Source: Dehalococcoidia bacterium (lineage in GTDB: Bacteria > Chloroflexota > Dehalococcoidia > Lucifugimonadales > GCA-2717565). From it: a stretch of DNA of 38,983 bases. Numbering within the stretch: position 1 is the stretch's first letter; the number at the start of each line of letters is the position of its first letter. Under the pieces are notes generated by a model. It saw only the letters and a program-made list of their open reading frames with translations, did not search any database and was not told the origin of the DNA. A program made the translations under genes and the position numbers. The DNA lies in assembly GCA_009692865.1 (NCBI GenBank), contig SHYH01000011.1:1-38983 (forward strand), given 5' to 3'. Positions 15,045-23,494 of the stretch are shown here, one piece after another.

Positions 15045-16031
15045 GTGGAACAACCAGTGCCAGCTTCTGCCCCCGGATGGGGCTTTCGCGTTCTGAGCCT
15101 TAGCGCCGTCCTGGCCACCTTTGCCCTCATTACCCTGGGGGGAGTGGTGCGCCTGACGGAGTCAGGCCTTGGCTGCCCCGATTGGCCCTTGTGTCAAGGC
15201 AAGGTGGTCCCACTTGCGGAGTCCCACCACGTCATCATCGAGTACTCCCACCGACTGCTGGCTAGCCTGGTCTCCCTCCTGGTGCTGGCACTGGCTGGGG
15301 TGACCTGGTGGAGATACCGGGCCCGCAAGCCTATCGTGGCAGCGGCCACGCTGGCGCTCGTCGCGTTGGGGCTCCAGGTTATCCTCGGTGGGGTCACGGT
15401 GTTGACCGAGCTGCCGCCTGCCATTGTCACCCTCCACTTGGCCGTGGCCCAGATTCTGCTAGCCCTCCTCGTAGCCGCTCTGATCTGGGGGTGGCAAGGG
15501 GCGCCACGCAACGGAAAAGCGGAGATGGCACAAGACGGTACGGCGGCCCGAAGCCCTTTGCTCCGATGGGTTTTCGCTGCCGTCGTAAGTACGTACCTGC
15601 TGATTCTATCGGGCTCCTACGTCGTGGCCGCCAACGCCACGACGGCCTGTCTCGGATGGCCTCTCTGTGACGGAGGGCTGCTGCCAGCCAGCCAACCCCA
15701 GTGGGTCCACATGTCCCACCGGTGGCTAGGAGCGGTTGTGGGAGGAGTAGTGGTGTGGGCTGGGTTCCTGAGCTGGCGAGAGCTACGACAGAGGCCCGCC
15801 GTTGCGGCGATAGGTGCGGTCACGGTGGCGCTGTTCATGGCGCAGGTCCTGGTGGGAGCGGCCAACCCGTGGACCAGGTTTCTCCTGGAGGTGCGGGCGC
15901 TGCACCTTTCGCTGGCGACGGCCCTTTGGGGCGGTGTGGTGGCGCTCTTCGTGGTGGTGCGCCGGCCGCACGCCGGGCAACCTGGCGCCCTGTCGAGGGA
16001 GACAAGGCTGTCTGGAAAGGCCCAGCGATGA
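15045..16031 (+). CDS. ctaA: Haem A synthase CtaA
   Basis: A 328-aa protein with eight helices arranged as two similar halves. Each half has a haem-ligating His pair and a Cys pair: CPDWPLC with EYSHRLLAS in the first half, CLGWPLC with MSHRWLGAV in the second, plus VTLHLAVAQ and RALHLSLATA. Two Cys pairs mark the Bacillus-type (B-type) enzymes, though here the second pair is complete as well. It oxidises the haem O methyl group to give haem A for CoxA. The start is GTG 15045 with a weak ribosome binding site. The TGA stop overlaps the ctaB ATG (ATGA). Confidence 0.94.
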   Translation: MEQPVPASAPGWGFRVLSLSAVLATFALITLGGVVRLTESGLGCPDWPLCQGKVVPLAESHHVIIEYSHRLLASLVSLLVLALAGVTWWRYRARKPIVAAATLALVALGLQVILGGVTVLTELPPAIVTLHLAVAQILLALLVAALIWGWQGAPRNGKAEMAQDGTAARSPLLRWVFAAVVSTYLLILSGSYVVAANATTACLGWPLCDGGLLPASQPQWVHMSHRWLGAVVGGVVVWAGFLSWRELRQRPAVAAIGAVTVALFMAQVLVGAANPWTRFLLEVRALHLSLATALWGGVVALFVVVRRPHAGQPGALSRETRLSGKAQR

Positions 16032-16909
16032 CGGGCGCCCAAGGTTGGCGCCAATCCATCACCGATTACGTCTTCCTGACCAAGCCATGGATCATGAGCC
16101 TTCTGCTGTTCACAGCCGTGGGCGGCATGGTCATGGCAGCGGAGGGGATGCCCTCCCTTGGGGTGGCTGCGGCGGTAGTGGTTGGGGGCGCCCTGGCCTC
16201 CGGGGGGGCAAGCGCCTTGAATCACGCCCTGGAGCGGGAGGTGGACACGAAGATGAGGCGTACCCACCGGCGGCCTGTGGCCAGCCTACGGATATCCCCT
16301 CGGCGGGCGGCGCTGTTTGGCGTAGTCCTGAACCTTCTGGCCTTTTTAGTCCTCTGGCGATGGGCCAACCTCCTCAGTGCCCTGCTGGCTCTGGCGGGGA
16401 CCCTTCTCTACATATTTGTCTACACCCGATGGCTCAAACGCTCCACCGTCCAGAACATCGTCATTGGCGGGGCAGCCGGCGCTCTGCCTCCCCTGGTGGG
16501 GTGGGCGGCCGTGACGGGGGGGCTTAACCTACCAGCGTACTACCTCTTTGCCATTGTCTTCTTCTGGACGCCGCCCCACTTCTGGGCACTGTCCTTGCTC
16601 CTGCGGGAAGACTACGCCGCGGCAGGGATCCCCATGCTCCCCGTGGTGGAAGGCGGGGAGACGGCCAGGCGGGCCATCCTGCTCTACACCCTACTGCTCA
16701 TGCCGCTCACTCTGCTCCTGTTCCTGGCAACGGACCGCCTGGGGCCTCTCTATCTCGTGGGCGCTATGGCTTTGGGGGCGGGCTTTCTCTACTACGCCCT
16801 GCAGCTGCTTCGGCACGAGGAGCGGGCCGTGGCCGCTCGCATGTACCGCTACTCTCTCCTCTACCTGCCTGCCCTCTTCGCCCTCGTCATGGTGGATGCA
16901 GTCCTGTAG
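16028..16909 (+). CDS. ctaB: Protohaem IX farnesyltransferase (haem O synthase) CtaB
   Basis: A 293-aa UbiA-family membrane enzyme. The first Asp-rich motif reads NHALEREVDTKMRRTHRRPV (about residues 68-87). The YTRWLKRSTVQNIVIGGAAG block and FFWTPPHFWALSLL follow, all characteristic of haem O synthase rather than other prenyltransferases. It transfers farnesyl to haem B, giving the substrate for CtaA. The start ATG overlaps the ctaA stop by 4 nt, so the two are translationally coupled. The operon ends here, followed by a repeat-rich gap. Confidence 0.95.
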   Translation: MTGAQGWRQSITDYVFLTKPWIMSLLLFTAVGGMVMAAEGMPSLGVAAAVVVGGALASGGASALNHALEREVDTKMRRTHRRPVASLRISPRRAALFGVVLNLLAFLVLWRWANLLSALLALAGTLLYIFVYTRWLKRSTVQNIVIGGAAGALPPLVGWAAVTGGLNLPAYYLFAIVFFWTPPHFWALSLLLREDYAAAGIPMLPVVEGGETARRAILLYTLLLMPLTLLLFLATDRLGPLYLVGAMALGAGFLYYALQLLRHEERAVAARMYRYSLLYLPALFALVMVDAVL

Positions 16910-16951
16910 CACCAGGGCGTGCTCTGGACCCACATTGCGATACGCACTCTA

Positions 16952-17095
16952 GCAGGGTGCTGAAAAACCCTTTCGACCATCCCCCTGACCCTCTTCCTGG
17001 CCAGGAAGGGGGTATTATTTGTATCTGGGAGGCACCCCCAGGCCCCTGCCAAAGAGGCTTCGCCCCACTGGACACCCCTTTTTCCCGCAGCCTGC
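16952..17095. mobile_element. MITE-like element, copy C (144 bp)
   Basis: Flanked by TA at both ends (16950-16951 and 17096-17097). The left end GCAGGGTGCTGAAAAACCC and the right end read on the other strand, GCAGGCTGCGGGAAAAAGGG, are the best preserved terminal inverted repeats in the window. The core has the TTCCTGGCCAGGAAGGGGG palindrome and a CTGCCAAAGAGGCTTCGCCC word shared with copy B. It lies in the 224-bp gap between ctaB and the converging NUDIX gene and contains no gene. Confidence 0.75.
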
Positions 17096-17133
17096 TAAGG
17101 CAAGCGTCAGGGTTGAGGCCACGGCCAGGGGAG

Positions 17134-17652
17134 CTATGGCGAGTGTGGGGGCGCCCACAGCTCCTGTCTGAGCTGCTCCAGCACCAAGCGGTCGGTAGGG
17201 AAGGCCAGCGGTTCTGGGAGAGTGTCGAGGGAGAAATAGTCCACGGCGTCGAGGTCATCGCCTGGCTGGAGGGCGCCACCGACGACAGTGCCTCGGAACC
17301 AGATGCCTACCGTGAGGATCTCTGGGTTGTGGACGTTGGAGTGGACGGTGTAGACAGGCCCAATTGCCACCTCTAGCCCCGTCTCCTCGTGAAGCTCCCG
17401 CTGGGCGGCGGCGCGCACATCCTCGCCCCACTCCACGTAGCCGCAGGGGATGCACCAGGCCCCCTGGTAGGGACCACGGGCCCGGCGGCCCAGCAGAATT
17501 CGCCGGCCATCCAGCAACACGACGGCCACTCCTACGACGGGGTTGCGGTAGAAGATGAAGCCGCACTCCTGGCAGACCAAACGGGGACGATCGCCACGGA
17601 GCACCGTTTGAAGCCGACCGCCGCACTTGGGACAGAACTGGTATTCGGTCAA
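17134..17652 (-). CDS. NUDIX hydrolase with N-terminal zinc ribbon
   Basis: A 172-aa protein. The N-terminal four-Cys ribbon (FCPKCGG, then CQECGF) is followed by a NUDIX domain with a complete Nudix box, GYVEWGEDVRAAAQREL followed by HEETGLEV (G5xE7xREUxEExGU). The ribbon plus NUDIX layout is that of NADH pyrophosphatase-like and related nucleotide-sugar or ADP-ribose hydrolases; the substrate cannot be told from sequence. The start is TTG 17652, since GGGAG is 7 nt upstream and the ribbon begins at once. It is a single gene that converges with ctaB. Confidence 0.88.
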   Translation of the reverse strand: MTEYQFCPKCGGRLQTVLRGDRPRLVCQECGFIFYRNPVVGVAVVLLDGRRILLGRRARGPYQGAWCIPCGYVEWGEDVRAAAQRELHEETGLEVAIGPVYTVHSNVHNPEILTVGIWFRGTVVGGALQPGDDLDAVDYFSLDTLPEPLAFPTDRLVLEQLRQELWAPPHSP

Positions 17653-17730
17653 GGGAAGTCTCCCCCGTGTAGGGTTCTGCTAGTCGTCGGTTGCTTAAGT
17701 TCACGTACACCAGGCTCGCGCCAGGTCCTC

Positions 17731-17789
17731 TCACCATGAGCCTGTCGATGGGTGAGCCTCTCGTGGTTCGACAAGCTCACCATGAGCGG
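17731..17789. repeat. Palindromic repeat built on TTCGACAAGCTCA
   Basis: Two inverted arms: TCACCATGAGCCTGTCGA (left) and TCGACAAGCTCACCATGA (right) with a short spacer. Related pairs occur at 25477-25531 and 31344-31397. It lies between the divergent NUDIX and alpha/beta hydrolase genes. The remaining sequence from 17790 to 17901 holds the leader of the next gene and nothing else I can name. Confidence 0.6.
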
Positions 17790-17901
17790 CGTTTCATGCC
17801 CCACTTTTGCGCAAAGAAGTACTAAAATACCCCGTCGCTCGGACCTGGGAATAGTATAGGCTGCTGCTCCAACTTCAAACCTACGACAACGGAGGCCCTT
17901 T

Positions 17902-18706
17902 ATGCCAACGGCTCGCCTCAACGGCCTTGACCTCTTCTACCAGGTCCAGGGAAACCCCCAGGGGCCGCCGGTGTTGTTCATCGAAGGGCTCGGGGGAGAC
18001 CACCGTCGCTGGAAGCGCACCGCCGCACTGCTGGCTGGCACGTACCGTTGCATCACCTTTGACAACCGGGACGGCGGCCAGAGCGGTCGTGCCTCCGCCT
18101 TTTACACCATCAAAGACATGGCGCAGGACGCGGCAGGGTTGCTCCAGACCCTGGGGGTGTCCCAGGCCCACGTGGGGGGCTACTCCATGGGTGGGGCCAT
18201 CGCCCAGGAGTTGGCGTTGAGTTTTCCACGCTGGTGAGCCGCCTGGCGCTCATCACCAGCTACACATCAGGCGACCCCCGCGGCACCGCCATCGTCGATG
18301 GCCTCGGCCAACTCCGAAAGCGTCTGAGCCGGGAGGAGTACAGCAGGATTGTGTTCCCATGGCTGTATACGGCGCAAGAGTACCAGACGCCGGGCTTTGT
18401 CGAGGAGGCCCTGCGCCGTGCCCTGGATAACCCCCTGCACCAGGAGCAGAAGGCCTACGAACGCCAGTCCCGGGCTACGACCACCTTCTATTCCGAGGAC
18501 CACCTGCACCAGATCGGCTGCCCTCCGTTGCTGGTGTTTGGGGAGGGGACATCATGACGCCGCTCCCCTTTGCCCGGCGGTTGAACGATGGCATTCGACA
18601 GTCTCGGCTGGTGGTGCTGACAGGAGCGGGACACGGGCTGTTGACCACCCGCTGGCACCAGGTGACGAGTCTCATCGAGGGGTTCTTGCACGAAGAGGGG
18701 GTGTAG
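17902..18706 (+). pseudogene. Alpha/beta hydrolase, interrupted by two frameshifts
   Basis: Three consecutive frames together encode one alpha/beta hydrolase of about 267 aa. Frame one (17902-18237) gives the oxyanion region and nucleophile elbow GGYSMGGAIAQEL (Ser nucleophile). Frame two (from about 18226 to 18557) gives VSRLALITSY and the cap. Frame three (about 18546-18706) gives DIMTPLPFARRL (acid) and GAGHGLLTT (His). Each shift is equivalent to losing one base, in a TTTT run near 18222 and a GGGG run at 18545-18548; restoring one base at each gives standard family spacing. It could be a true pseudogene or two homopolymer sequencing errors. GGAGG lies 6 nt before the ATG. Confidence 0.8.
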
Positions 18707-18740
18707 GCTGGGAAAAGTGTGAGAGTTCTTGGGGAAGGGC

Positions 18741-18780
18741 GTATGGGGAGCCCTTTCTTGCAAGAAAGGGTTCCCCATAC
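18741..18780. terminator. Long hairpin between converging genes
   Basis: Arms GTATGGGGA and TCCCCATAC enclose CCCTTTCTTG and CAAGAAAGGG, near-perfect 20-bp arms with one G/T mismatch and essentially no loop. It lies between the hydrolase pseudogene (plus) and rimI (minus), so it could stop transcription both ways; no T run follows. It could also be a palindromic repeat unit. Confidence 0.5.
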
Positions 18781-18871
18781 CTCTCCGAAAGGACCTGCGC
18801 CGCTCACCGCTTTAGTCAACCTGCTCCAAAGCTGAAGTGGAGATCGATCCTTCCAGCTTTGGCCATGCGTT

Positions 18872-19522
18872 TTAGCTGCCCAGGATCCGCTGAGAGCTGC
18901 CGCGTCGCTCTTCGTGCGCCCGGAGAAGGGCCTGGAAGCTCTCCCTATAGTCCGGGGTGTTGATGGCGGAGGTGGTCATGATCAGGGCGTCCTCGTTGTT
19001 GTCCACATAGTAGCCCTTGCGGACGCCCTCCTCCTTGAACCCGTACTTGCGGTACAGGGACTGGGCCACGTGGTTGGACACCCGCACCTCCAGGGTGACC
19101 ACCCGGGAGCGCTGTAGGTAGGCCATCTCGACGGCGCCGATGATCAGCAGCTCGCCGATGCCCCGGCCCCGCTGGCTCTCTCGAACCCCTACGGCGGTGA
19201 TGTGGGCCTCGTCGACCATGAACCAGATGCCCTCATAGCCTACCAGGTGTTGAGGAGGCGTTTGGGCGGCAGGCTCTCGGAACCCGGCGCGCTCGTTCCG
19301 GAAGAGGCGACGCCAAAAGGGCGACGCCAGGGTTGAGAGGGCAGGGGCGGGATTCTGGGCCTGGGATCCTGGGACCTCCCAGGCCACCAGGTAACGGGCC
19401 AGGCGGTTGTGGAGGTCCCGTCTGAAGGGGGTGGGGGGCCAGAGGGTGGGAAAGGCCTCCTTCTCGATTTCGGCCACCTGGGGCACGTCCTGAAGCTCCA
19501 GGGGCCGCAGGCCGTAGCCCAT
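18872..19522 (-). CDS. rimI: GNAT acetyltransferase, RimI-like
   Basis: A 216-aa GNAT protein. The N-terminus LRPLELQDVPQVAEIEKEAF is the typical RimI opening, and the acetyl-CoA loop VGVRESQRGRGIGELLI and the closing block LEVRVSNHVAQSLYRKYGF follow. RimI acetylates the N-terminal Ala of ribosomal protein S18, though related enzymes act on other proteins. It is longer than usual (about 150 aa) because of an insert of about 45 residues (WEVPGSQAQNPAPALSTLAS region) and a charged C-terminal tail. The ATG at 19522 has no strong ribosome binding site. The symbol is by family resemblance. Confidence 0.82.
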   Translation of the reverse strand: MGYGLRPLELQDVPQVAEIEKEAFPTLWPPTPFRRDLHNRLARYLVAWEVPGSQAQNPAPALSTLASPFWRRLFRNERAGFREPAAQTPPQHLVGYEGIWFMVDEAHITAVGVRESQRGRGIGELLIIGAVEMAYLQRSRVVTLEVRVSNHVAQSLYRKYGFKEEGVRKGYYVDNNEDALIMTTSAINTPDYRESFQALLRAHEERRGSSQRILGS

Positions 19523-19654
19523 CTGTGTAGTGGACGTCTCTCTTTACTCCATCGGTTGCATTCGACTCCGCTCCCAGCATACCCCATTTGAGCTGTATCG
19601 CCAACCCTAGCCCAGAAAGTCTTCTATAGGTCTACGGCCCTCGGTTGAACCTGC

Positions 19655-19810
19655 GGTTTCACCATCCCCCTGGCCCCCATCCTGGAAGGAAGGGGGCCAG
19701 GTGTTAGATAAGGGGGACACCCCCACACCCCCGGCCCTTCGGCTTCGCCCAGGGCAGGCTCGGGAGCTGCGTCCCTCTGCACTCCTCCTCTCTGGGACCT
19801 TTTAGGCAAA
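19655..19810. repeat. Intergenic repeat, composite copy
   Basis: Shares the ACCATCCCCCTGGCCCCC and GGAAGGAAGGGGG core, the GGGGGACACCCCCACACCCC word and the CGGCCCTTCGGCTTCGCC word with the MITE-like copy at 2262, but ends in CCTTTTAGGCAAAGAC like the repeats at 1-146 and 27535-27632. The left end has no clear inverted repeat. It occupies most of the 389-bp gap 19523-19911 between the divergent rimI and sigma genes; the rest shows no gene. Confidence 0.6.
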
Positions 19811-19911
19811 GACTCGCCAACCCTAGCTTAGAAGCTATCCTCGTCGGTACGCCGGACGTTTCTCCTTAAGAGAAGGTATCGGCTTTACTGGCATGGAGCA
19901 GCCTACGCGAG

Positions 19912-20511
19912 TTGTCAACGATCGTGCAAGAGACGCCCCAAGCGTTGGAGCGACTGGTGGAAGCAGCCCAGGGGGGGCAGGCCGAAGCCTTTGGCGTCCT
20001 TTACGATCAGTGGGTGACGCGGGTGTACCGGTACGTGGCCTATCGGGTTGGCCCGGGCCCTCACGCGGAGGACCTGACGGCGGACACCTTTCTCCGGGCC
20101 CTGGAGGCCCTGCCCTCCTTTCGGTGGCGCGCCGATGGCTCCTTCTCGGCGTAGCTGTTTCGCATTGCCCACAACCAGGTGATCGACTCCGGAAGAAGGC
20201 AGACCCGCCGCCCGACGGTGCCCCTGGACGAGGCCCCTGAGATGCCTGGAAAGGATGGAGACTTCGCACAGAGAACGGTGGAGGGGGTGTGGATACGCCA
20301 GGCCCTGGCCCATCTGACGCAGCTCCAGCAGACGATTGTGGGCCTGCGTTTTGGGTCTGACCTCTCCATTGAGGAGACGGCCAAGGTCCTTGGAAAGAGC
20401 CAGGGTGCGGTGAAGGCGGCGCAGCATGCCGCCATTGGCGCCCTGCGGAAGCTCATGGAGGAGCCGCAGAGGCCTGGTGAGGCAGGGTCCCGTGGGGAGG
20501 GGAGGATGTGA
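19912..20511 (+). pseudogene. ECF-type sigma factor gene with an in-frame stop
   Basis: The frame runs from a TTG at 19912 through to 20511 with a single interruption, TAG at 20152-20154. Before it are sigma region 2 elements (AFGVLYDQWVTRVYRYVAYR, then AEDLTADTFLRALEALPSF). After it come LFRIAHNQVIDSGRR, the end of region 2, and a region 4 helix-turn-helix (LSIEETAKVLGKSQGAVKAA). In the family the residue at the stop is Trp (the 'aWLfrIa' motif), so TGG to TAG is the simplest event. Downstream restart at GTG 20179 would give region 4 only. The gene overlaps the anti-sigma-like gene by one base, as intact pairs do. Start codon uncertain. Confidence 0.82.
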
Positions 20512-21341
20512 TGAAGAGCAGAGGGAGGGACGACGCGATTCTCCAGGAGTGCCTGGACCGCCTGGGAGGAGGCGAGACGGTGGCCCAGTGCCTGGCTCGG
20601 TACCCGGACCAGGCTGCCGAGCTACGGCCAGCCCTGGAAACGGCCTGGCGTCTGAGGGAGGAAGGCGCCGCTCTCGGCCCGGACGAGGGGTTCCGCCGGC
20701 GGACGCGCCAGCGCCTTTTGATGGCCTATGCCCAGAGGGAAGGTCATAGCAAGGCCAGGTGGGCCTGGCTATCGGCCCTTTCCCCTCGCCTGGTGGCCGT
20801 TGGGGCCGGCCTCCTCCTGGTGATGGTCCTGGGGCTGGGCTCCACCTATCGGGCGGCGGCGGCCAGTGTGCCAGGCGAGTCCCTCTACTGGCTCAAGGAG
20901 AAGGGGGAGCAGGTGCGCCTGACGCTGGCCCGCTCCGACAAGGCCCAGGCCCACCTGAACGCCTCGCTGGCGGAGGAGCGCGCTAAGGAGGGCCGTGCCC
21001 TGTTGAGCAAGGGACACGTTCAGAAGCTGTCCAAGGTGGAGGCGCAGTTCCGCGGCCACGTCCAAAAGACGCTCAAGTCTGCTGGAGTCCGCCCAAGTGG
21101 GAACCCACAGCCGAAGGTCCTCCCACCGGCTAAGAGGCAGCAACTACGCAAGGAGCTGTCCGAACAGCTCCGCCAGCAGGCCCAGCGCCAGGCCCATGAG
21201 ATTCAGGCGTTGCTTAAGAACGCTTCTCCCGATATGAAGCCTCACTTGAAGCGTCTGCAGGAGACCTTGGACGTAGAGTACCAGGGGGCCGTACAGGCCC
21301 TGGAGGAGGAGCAGGACGGCAAGGACACTCCTCACCGATAA
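20511..21341 (+). CDS. DUF5667-like membrane protein, probable anti-sigma factor
   Basis: A 276-aa protein with a cytoplasmic N-terminal part (LQECLDRLGGGETVAQCLAR, about residues 9-29, a short helix pair), one membrane helix (about 88-115) and an external helical region. That region opens with SVPGESLYWLKEKGEQVRLT followed by KAQAHLNASLAEERAKEG, which matches the DUF5667 pattern found in proteins beside ECF sigma factors. The C-terminus is a Gln/Lys/Glu-rich coiled coil. It probably binds and silences the adjacent sigma factor, which is broken here. ATG 20511 has GGAGG 5 nt upstream; the in-frame GTG at 20508 is too close to that site. Confidence 0.82.
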   Translation: MKSRGRDDAILQECLDRLGGGETVAQCLARYPDQAAELRPALETAWRLREEGAALGPDEGFRRRTRQRLLMAYAQREGHSKARWAWLSALSPRLVAVGAGLLLVMVLGLGSTYRAAAASVPGESLYWLKEKGEQVRLTLARSDKAQAHLNASLAEERAKEGRALLSKGHVQKLSKVEAQFRGHVQKTLKSAGVRPSGNPQPKVLPPAKRQQLRKELSEQLRQQAQRQAHEIQALLKNASPDMKPHLKRLQETLDVEYQGAVQALEEEQDGKDTPHR

Positions 21342-21353
21342 TGCAGGGGCCCC

Positions 21354-21478
21354 GGCAGGGCGTGCCCCCGATCTGTGATGCCAATAGGGCACAAGTCGAC
21401 TGCCTACGGCCCCGATGCGGGGATACGGGGCCTGCGGCCTGCACCCACGTCCGTAAGGTCCTTCGCCGCTGGACCGGT
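21354..21478. repeat. Intergenic repeat, second family
   Basis: Opens GGCAGGGCGTGCC, contains GATGCCAATAGGGCACAAGT, GATGCGGGGATACGGGGC and CTGCACCCACG, and ends AGGTCCTTCGCCGCTGG. Closely related copies are at 27463-27560, 30122-30213 and 31187-31337. The sub-words are small hairpins (GATGCCG..CGGCA type). It begins 13 nt after the anti-sigma-like gene. Confidence 0.62.
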
Positions 21479-21581
21479 GCCAGCTATGGCCAGTGTAGGT
21501 GTGGGCAAGCCTCTCTGTGCTTCCGGCTATCAGCATCCTGCCAGTGCGTGGATGGGTCGTAGTCGAGCCCTTGGGCGGAGT

Positions 21582-21589
21582 GGTATACT
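21582..21589 (+). promoter_or_regulatory. Extended -10 element before the ABC exporter pair
   Basis: TGGTATACT contains TATACT (21584-21589) with an upstream TG, 36 nt before the ATG of the first transporter gene. No convincing -35 is seen. Confidence 0.4.
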
Positions 21590-21624
21590 AACTCCAACCT
21601 CGTGGTAGGCTGAGTTCTGACACT

Positions 21625-23466
21625 ATGCACCTGAAGAAGCGGAGCGGATTCCGCTATAACGCCTGGATCCTGGTGCGCCTCCTAAAGTTTGCCCTCCCCT
21701 ATAAGGGGACGGTGCTGCTAGATACCCTCTTCCTGGCCCTCACCACCCTGTTCATGTTCGTCCAGCCGTGGTTCCTGGGGAAGGCGGTGGACGCGGCGGC
21801 CCATGGAGCGGGAATCCCCTTCCTGGACCGGTTTGCCTCACCAGGCACTCTGTGGCTCCTGGTGATAGCGGCGGTGGGGCTGGTGCTGGCGGGGGCACTG
21901 CGCGGCATCTGCGCCTTTGGCCAGAGCTACCTGGGCCAGTCCATCTCACAGCGGGTCGCCTACGACATCCGGAACGCCCTCTACCAGAGCCTCCAGCGCC
22001 AGAGCTTCGCCTTCTACGACCGGATGCAGACAGCCCAGCTTATGTCCCGGGCCACCGCCGACGTTGAGGCGTCCCGGCAGCTTATCAGCTTTGGCGTTCC
22101 CCGACCCCTCCAGACCGTTGTCTTCTTCATTGGCATCATTGGCATCCTGTGGTTCACCAACTATCGCTTGGCCCTCATCGCCCTTGTGGGCATTCCCTTC
22201 ATCGCCTATCGGGCGGTGGGCACGAGCATCAGGCTGCGGCCCCTCTGGCTCACCATTCAACAGACCCTGGCGCACCTCACCGTGGTCCTTCAGGAGAGCC
22301 TGTCGGCCGCCAAGCTGGTTCGCTCCTTTGGCCGACAGGGCCTGGAGAAGAGCAAGTTCGGCGCACGGGCCCAGGAGGTGTACAACCAGGAGATGACGGT
22401 CAACACCATTCAGGCCTTCAACACGCCCCTCATGACCCTCGTCGTCCACATGCTCCTGGGCGGTGGCCTCCTCTACGGCGGGTACGAGATCATGAACGGA
22501 CGCCTGACGGGCGGTGAGCTCACCCAGGCCCTCTTCTACATGACGATGCTCTCCGAGCAGGTGCGGATGCTCGGGTTCATGGGGAACCTGTTCTCCCGCG
22601 CGGTGGCCTCCGGGGAACGCCTGTTTGAGATTCTGGACGCCGTCCCTGACATTCGGGACAAGCCAGAGGCCATCCCCTTGGACCGTGCAACCGGGGTGGT
22701 CCGGTTTGAGGGCGTCTCTTTTAGCTACAGCTCTCTCTTCCCCACCCTCCGCCACGTCAACCTGGAGGCCCACCCGGGCCAGGTGATTGCCCTGGTGGGG
22801 GCCACGGGGAGCGGCAAAAGCAGCCTGGTGAGCCTGATCCCCCGGTTCTACGATGTCACCGAGGGTCGCATCACCATTGATGGCGTGGACATCCGAGACA
22901 TCACGTTGGACTCCTTGCGCCGCAACATCGGCATCGTGCAGCAGGACGTGTTCCTCTTCTCCGCCACCATGGGAGACAACGTCGCCTACGGGCGGCCGGG
23001 AGCATCGGAGGAGGACGTTGTGCGGGTGGCCAAGGCCGCCCGACTCCACGACTTCATCGTGGGCCTGCCCAAGGGGTACGGCACCTGGGTGGGAGAGCGG
23101 GGCATCACCCTCTCCGGCGGGCAGAAGCAGCGCCTGGCCATCGCCAGGACCCTGCTCCTGGACCCCAGGATCCTCATTATGGACGACTCCCTGTCCAGCG
23201 TGGATACGGAGACGGAGTACCTGATCCAGCAGGCCCTGAAGGAGCTGATGCGCGGGCGCACCACCTTCGTCATCGCCCAGCGGCTGGCGGGGTTGAAGCG
23301 CGCTGACGTAATCCTGGTCCTGGATGGCGGGGAGATCGTAGAGCGGGGGGCCCACCAGGACCTCCTGGAGCGCGACGGGCTGTACAGGGAGATCTACGAC
23401 CTGCAGCTCAGGCATCAGGAGGAGGCCCTGGAGGCGATGCGGAGCACTGTGACGGCAGAGGACTAG
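21625..23466 (+). CDS. ABC exporter half-transporter with a degenerate ATP site
   Basis: A 613-aa type IV (exporter) ABC protein: a six-helix transmembrane domain (about residues 20-320), then the nucleotide-binding domain. Walker A is GATGSGKSS (392-400) and the signature LSGGQ (496-500) is canonical. Two catalytic residues are replaced: the Walker B glutamate is Asp521 (LIMDDSLSSVD) and the switch His is Gln552 (FVIAQRLAG). Family knowledge: one partner of heterodimeric exporters such as TM287/288 or BmrCD has exactly these changes. The substrate is unknown; drugs or lipids are usual. It is paired with the next gene 28 nt away. The ribosome binding site is weak. Confidence 0.93.
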   Translation: MHLKKRSGFRYNAWILVRLLKFALPYKGTVLLDTLFLALTTLFMFVQPWFLGKAVDAAAHGAGIPFLDRFASPGTLWLLVIAAVGLVLAGALRGICAFGQSYLGQSISQRVAYDIRNALYQSLQRQSFAFYDRMQTAQLMSRATADVEASRQLISFGVPRPLQTVVFFIGIIGILWFTNYRLALIALVGIPFIAYRAVGTSIRLRPLWLTIQQTLAHLTVVLQESLSAAKLVRSFGRQGLEKSKFGARAQEVYNQEMTVNTIQAFNTPLMTLVVHMLLGGGLLYGGYEIMNGRLTGGELTQALFYMTMLSEQVRMLGFMGNLFSRAVASGERLFEILDAVPDIRDKPEAIPLDRATGVVRFEGVSFSYSSLFPTLRHVNLEAHPGQVIALVGATGSGKSSLVSLIPRFYDVTEGRITIDGVDIRDITLDSLRRNIGIVQQDVFLFSATMGDNVAYGRPGASEEDVVRVAKAARLHDFIVGLPKGYGTWVGERGITLSGGQKQRLAIARTLLLDPRILIMDDSLSSVDTETEYLIQQALKELMRGRTTFVIAQRLAGLKRADVILVLDGGEIVERGAHQDLLERDGLYREIYDLQLRHQEEALEAMRSTVTAED

Positions 23467-23494
23467 CTCTCCCTGTCATGAAGGAGGCCGAGGA

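Noticed and set aside
16910..17133. Plus-strand frame from 16957 to 17376 as a gene
   Set aside because: Its first 45 codons are the MITE-like element in translation and the rest is antisense to the NUDIX gene.
18222..18557. Programmed ribosomal frameshifting in the hydrolase
   Set aside because: The two shifts are in the same direction at plain homopolymers with no pseudoknot evident, and this enzyme family is not known to use frameshifting.
21946..23415. 489-codon frame antisense to the first ABC gene
   Set aside because: Shadow of a real gene; composition dominated by H, G, Q, D, V as expected from the complement of a GC-rich coding frame.
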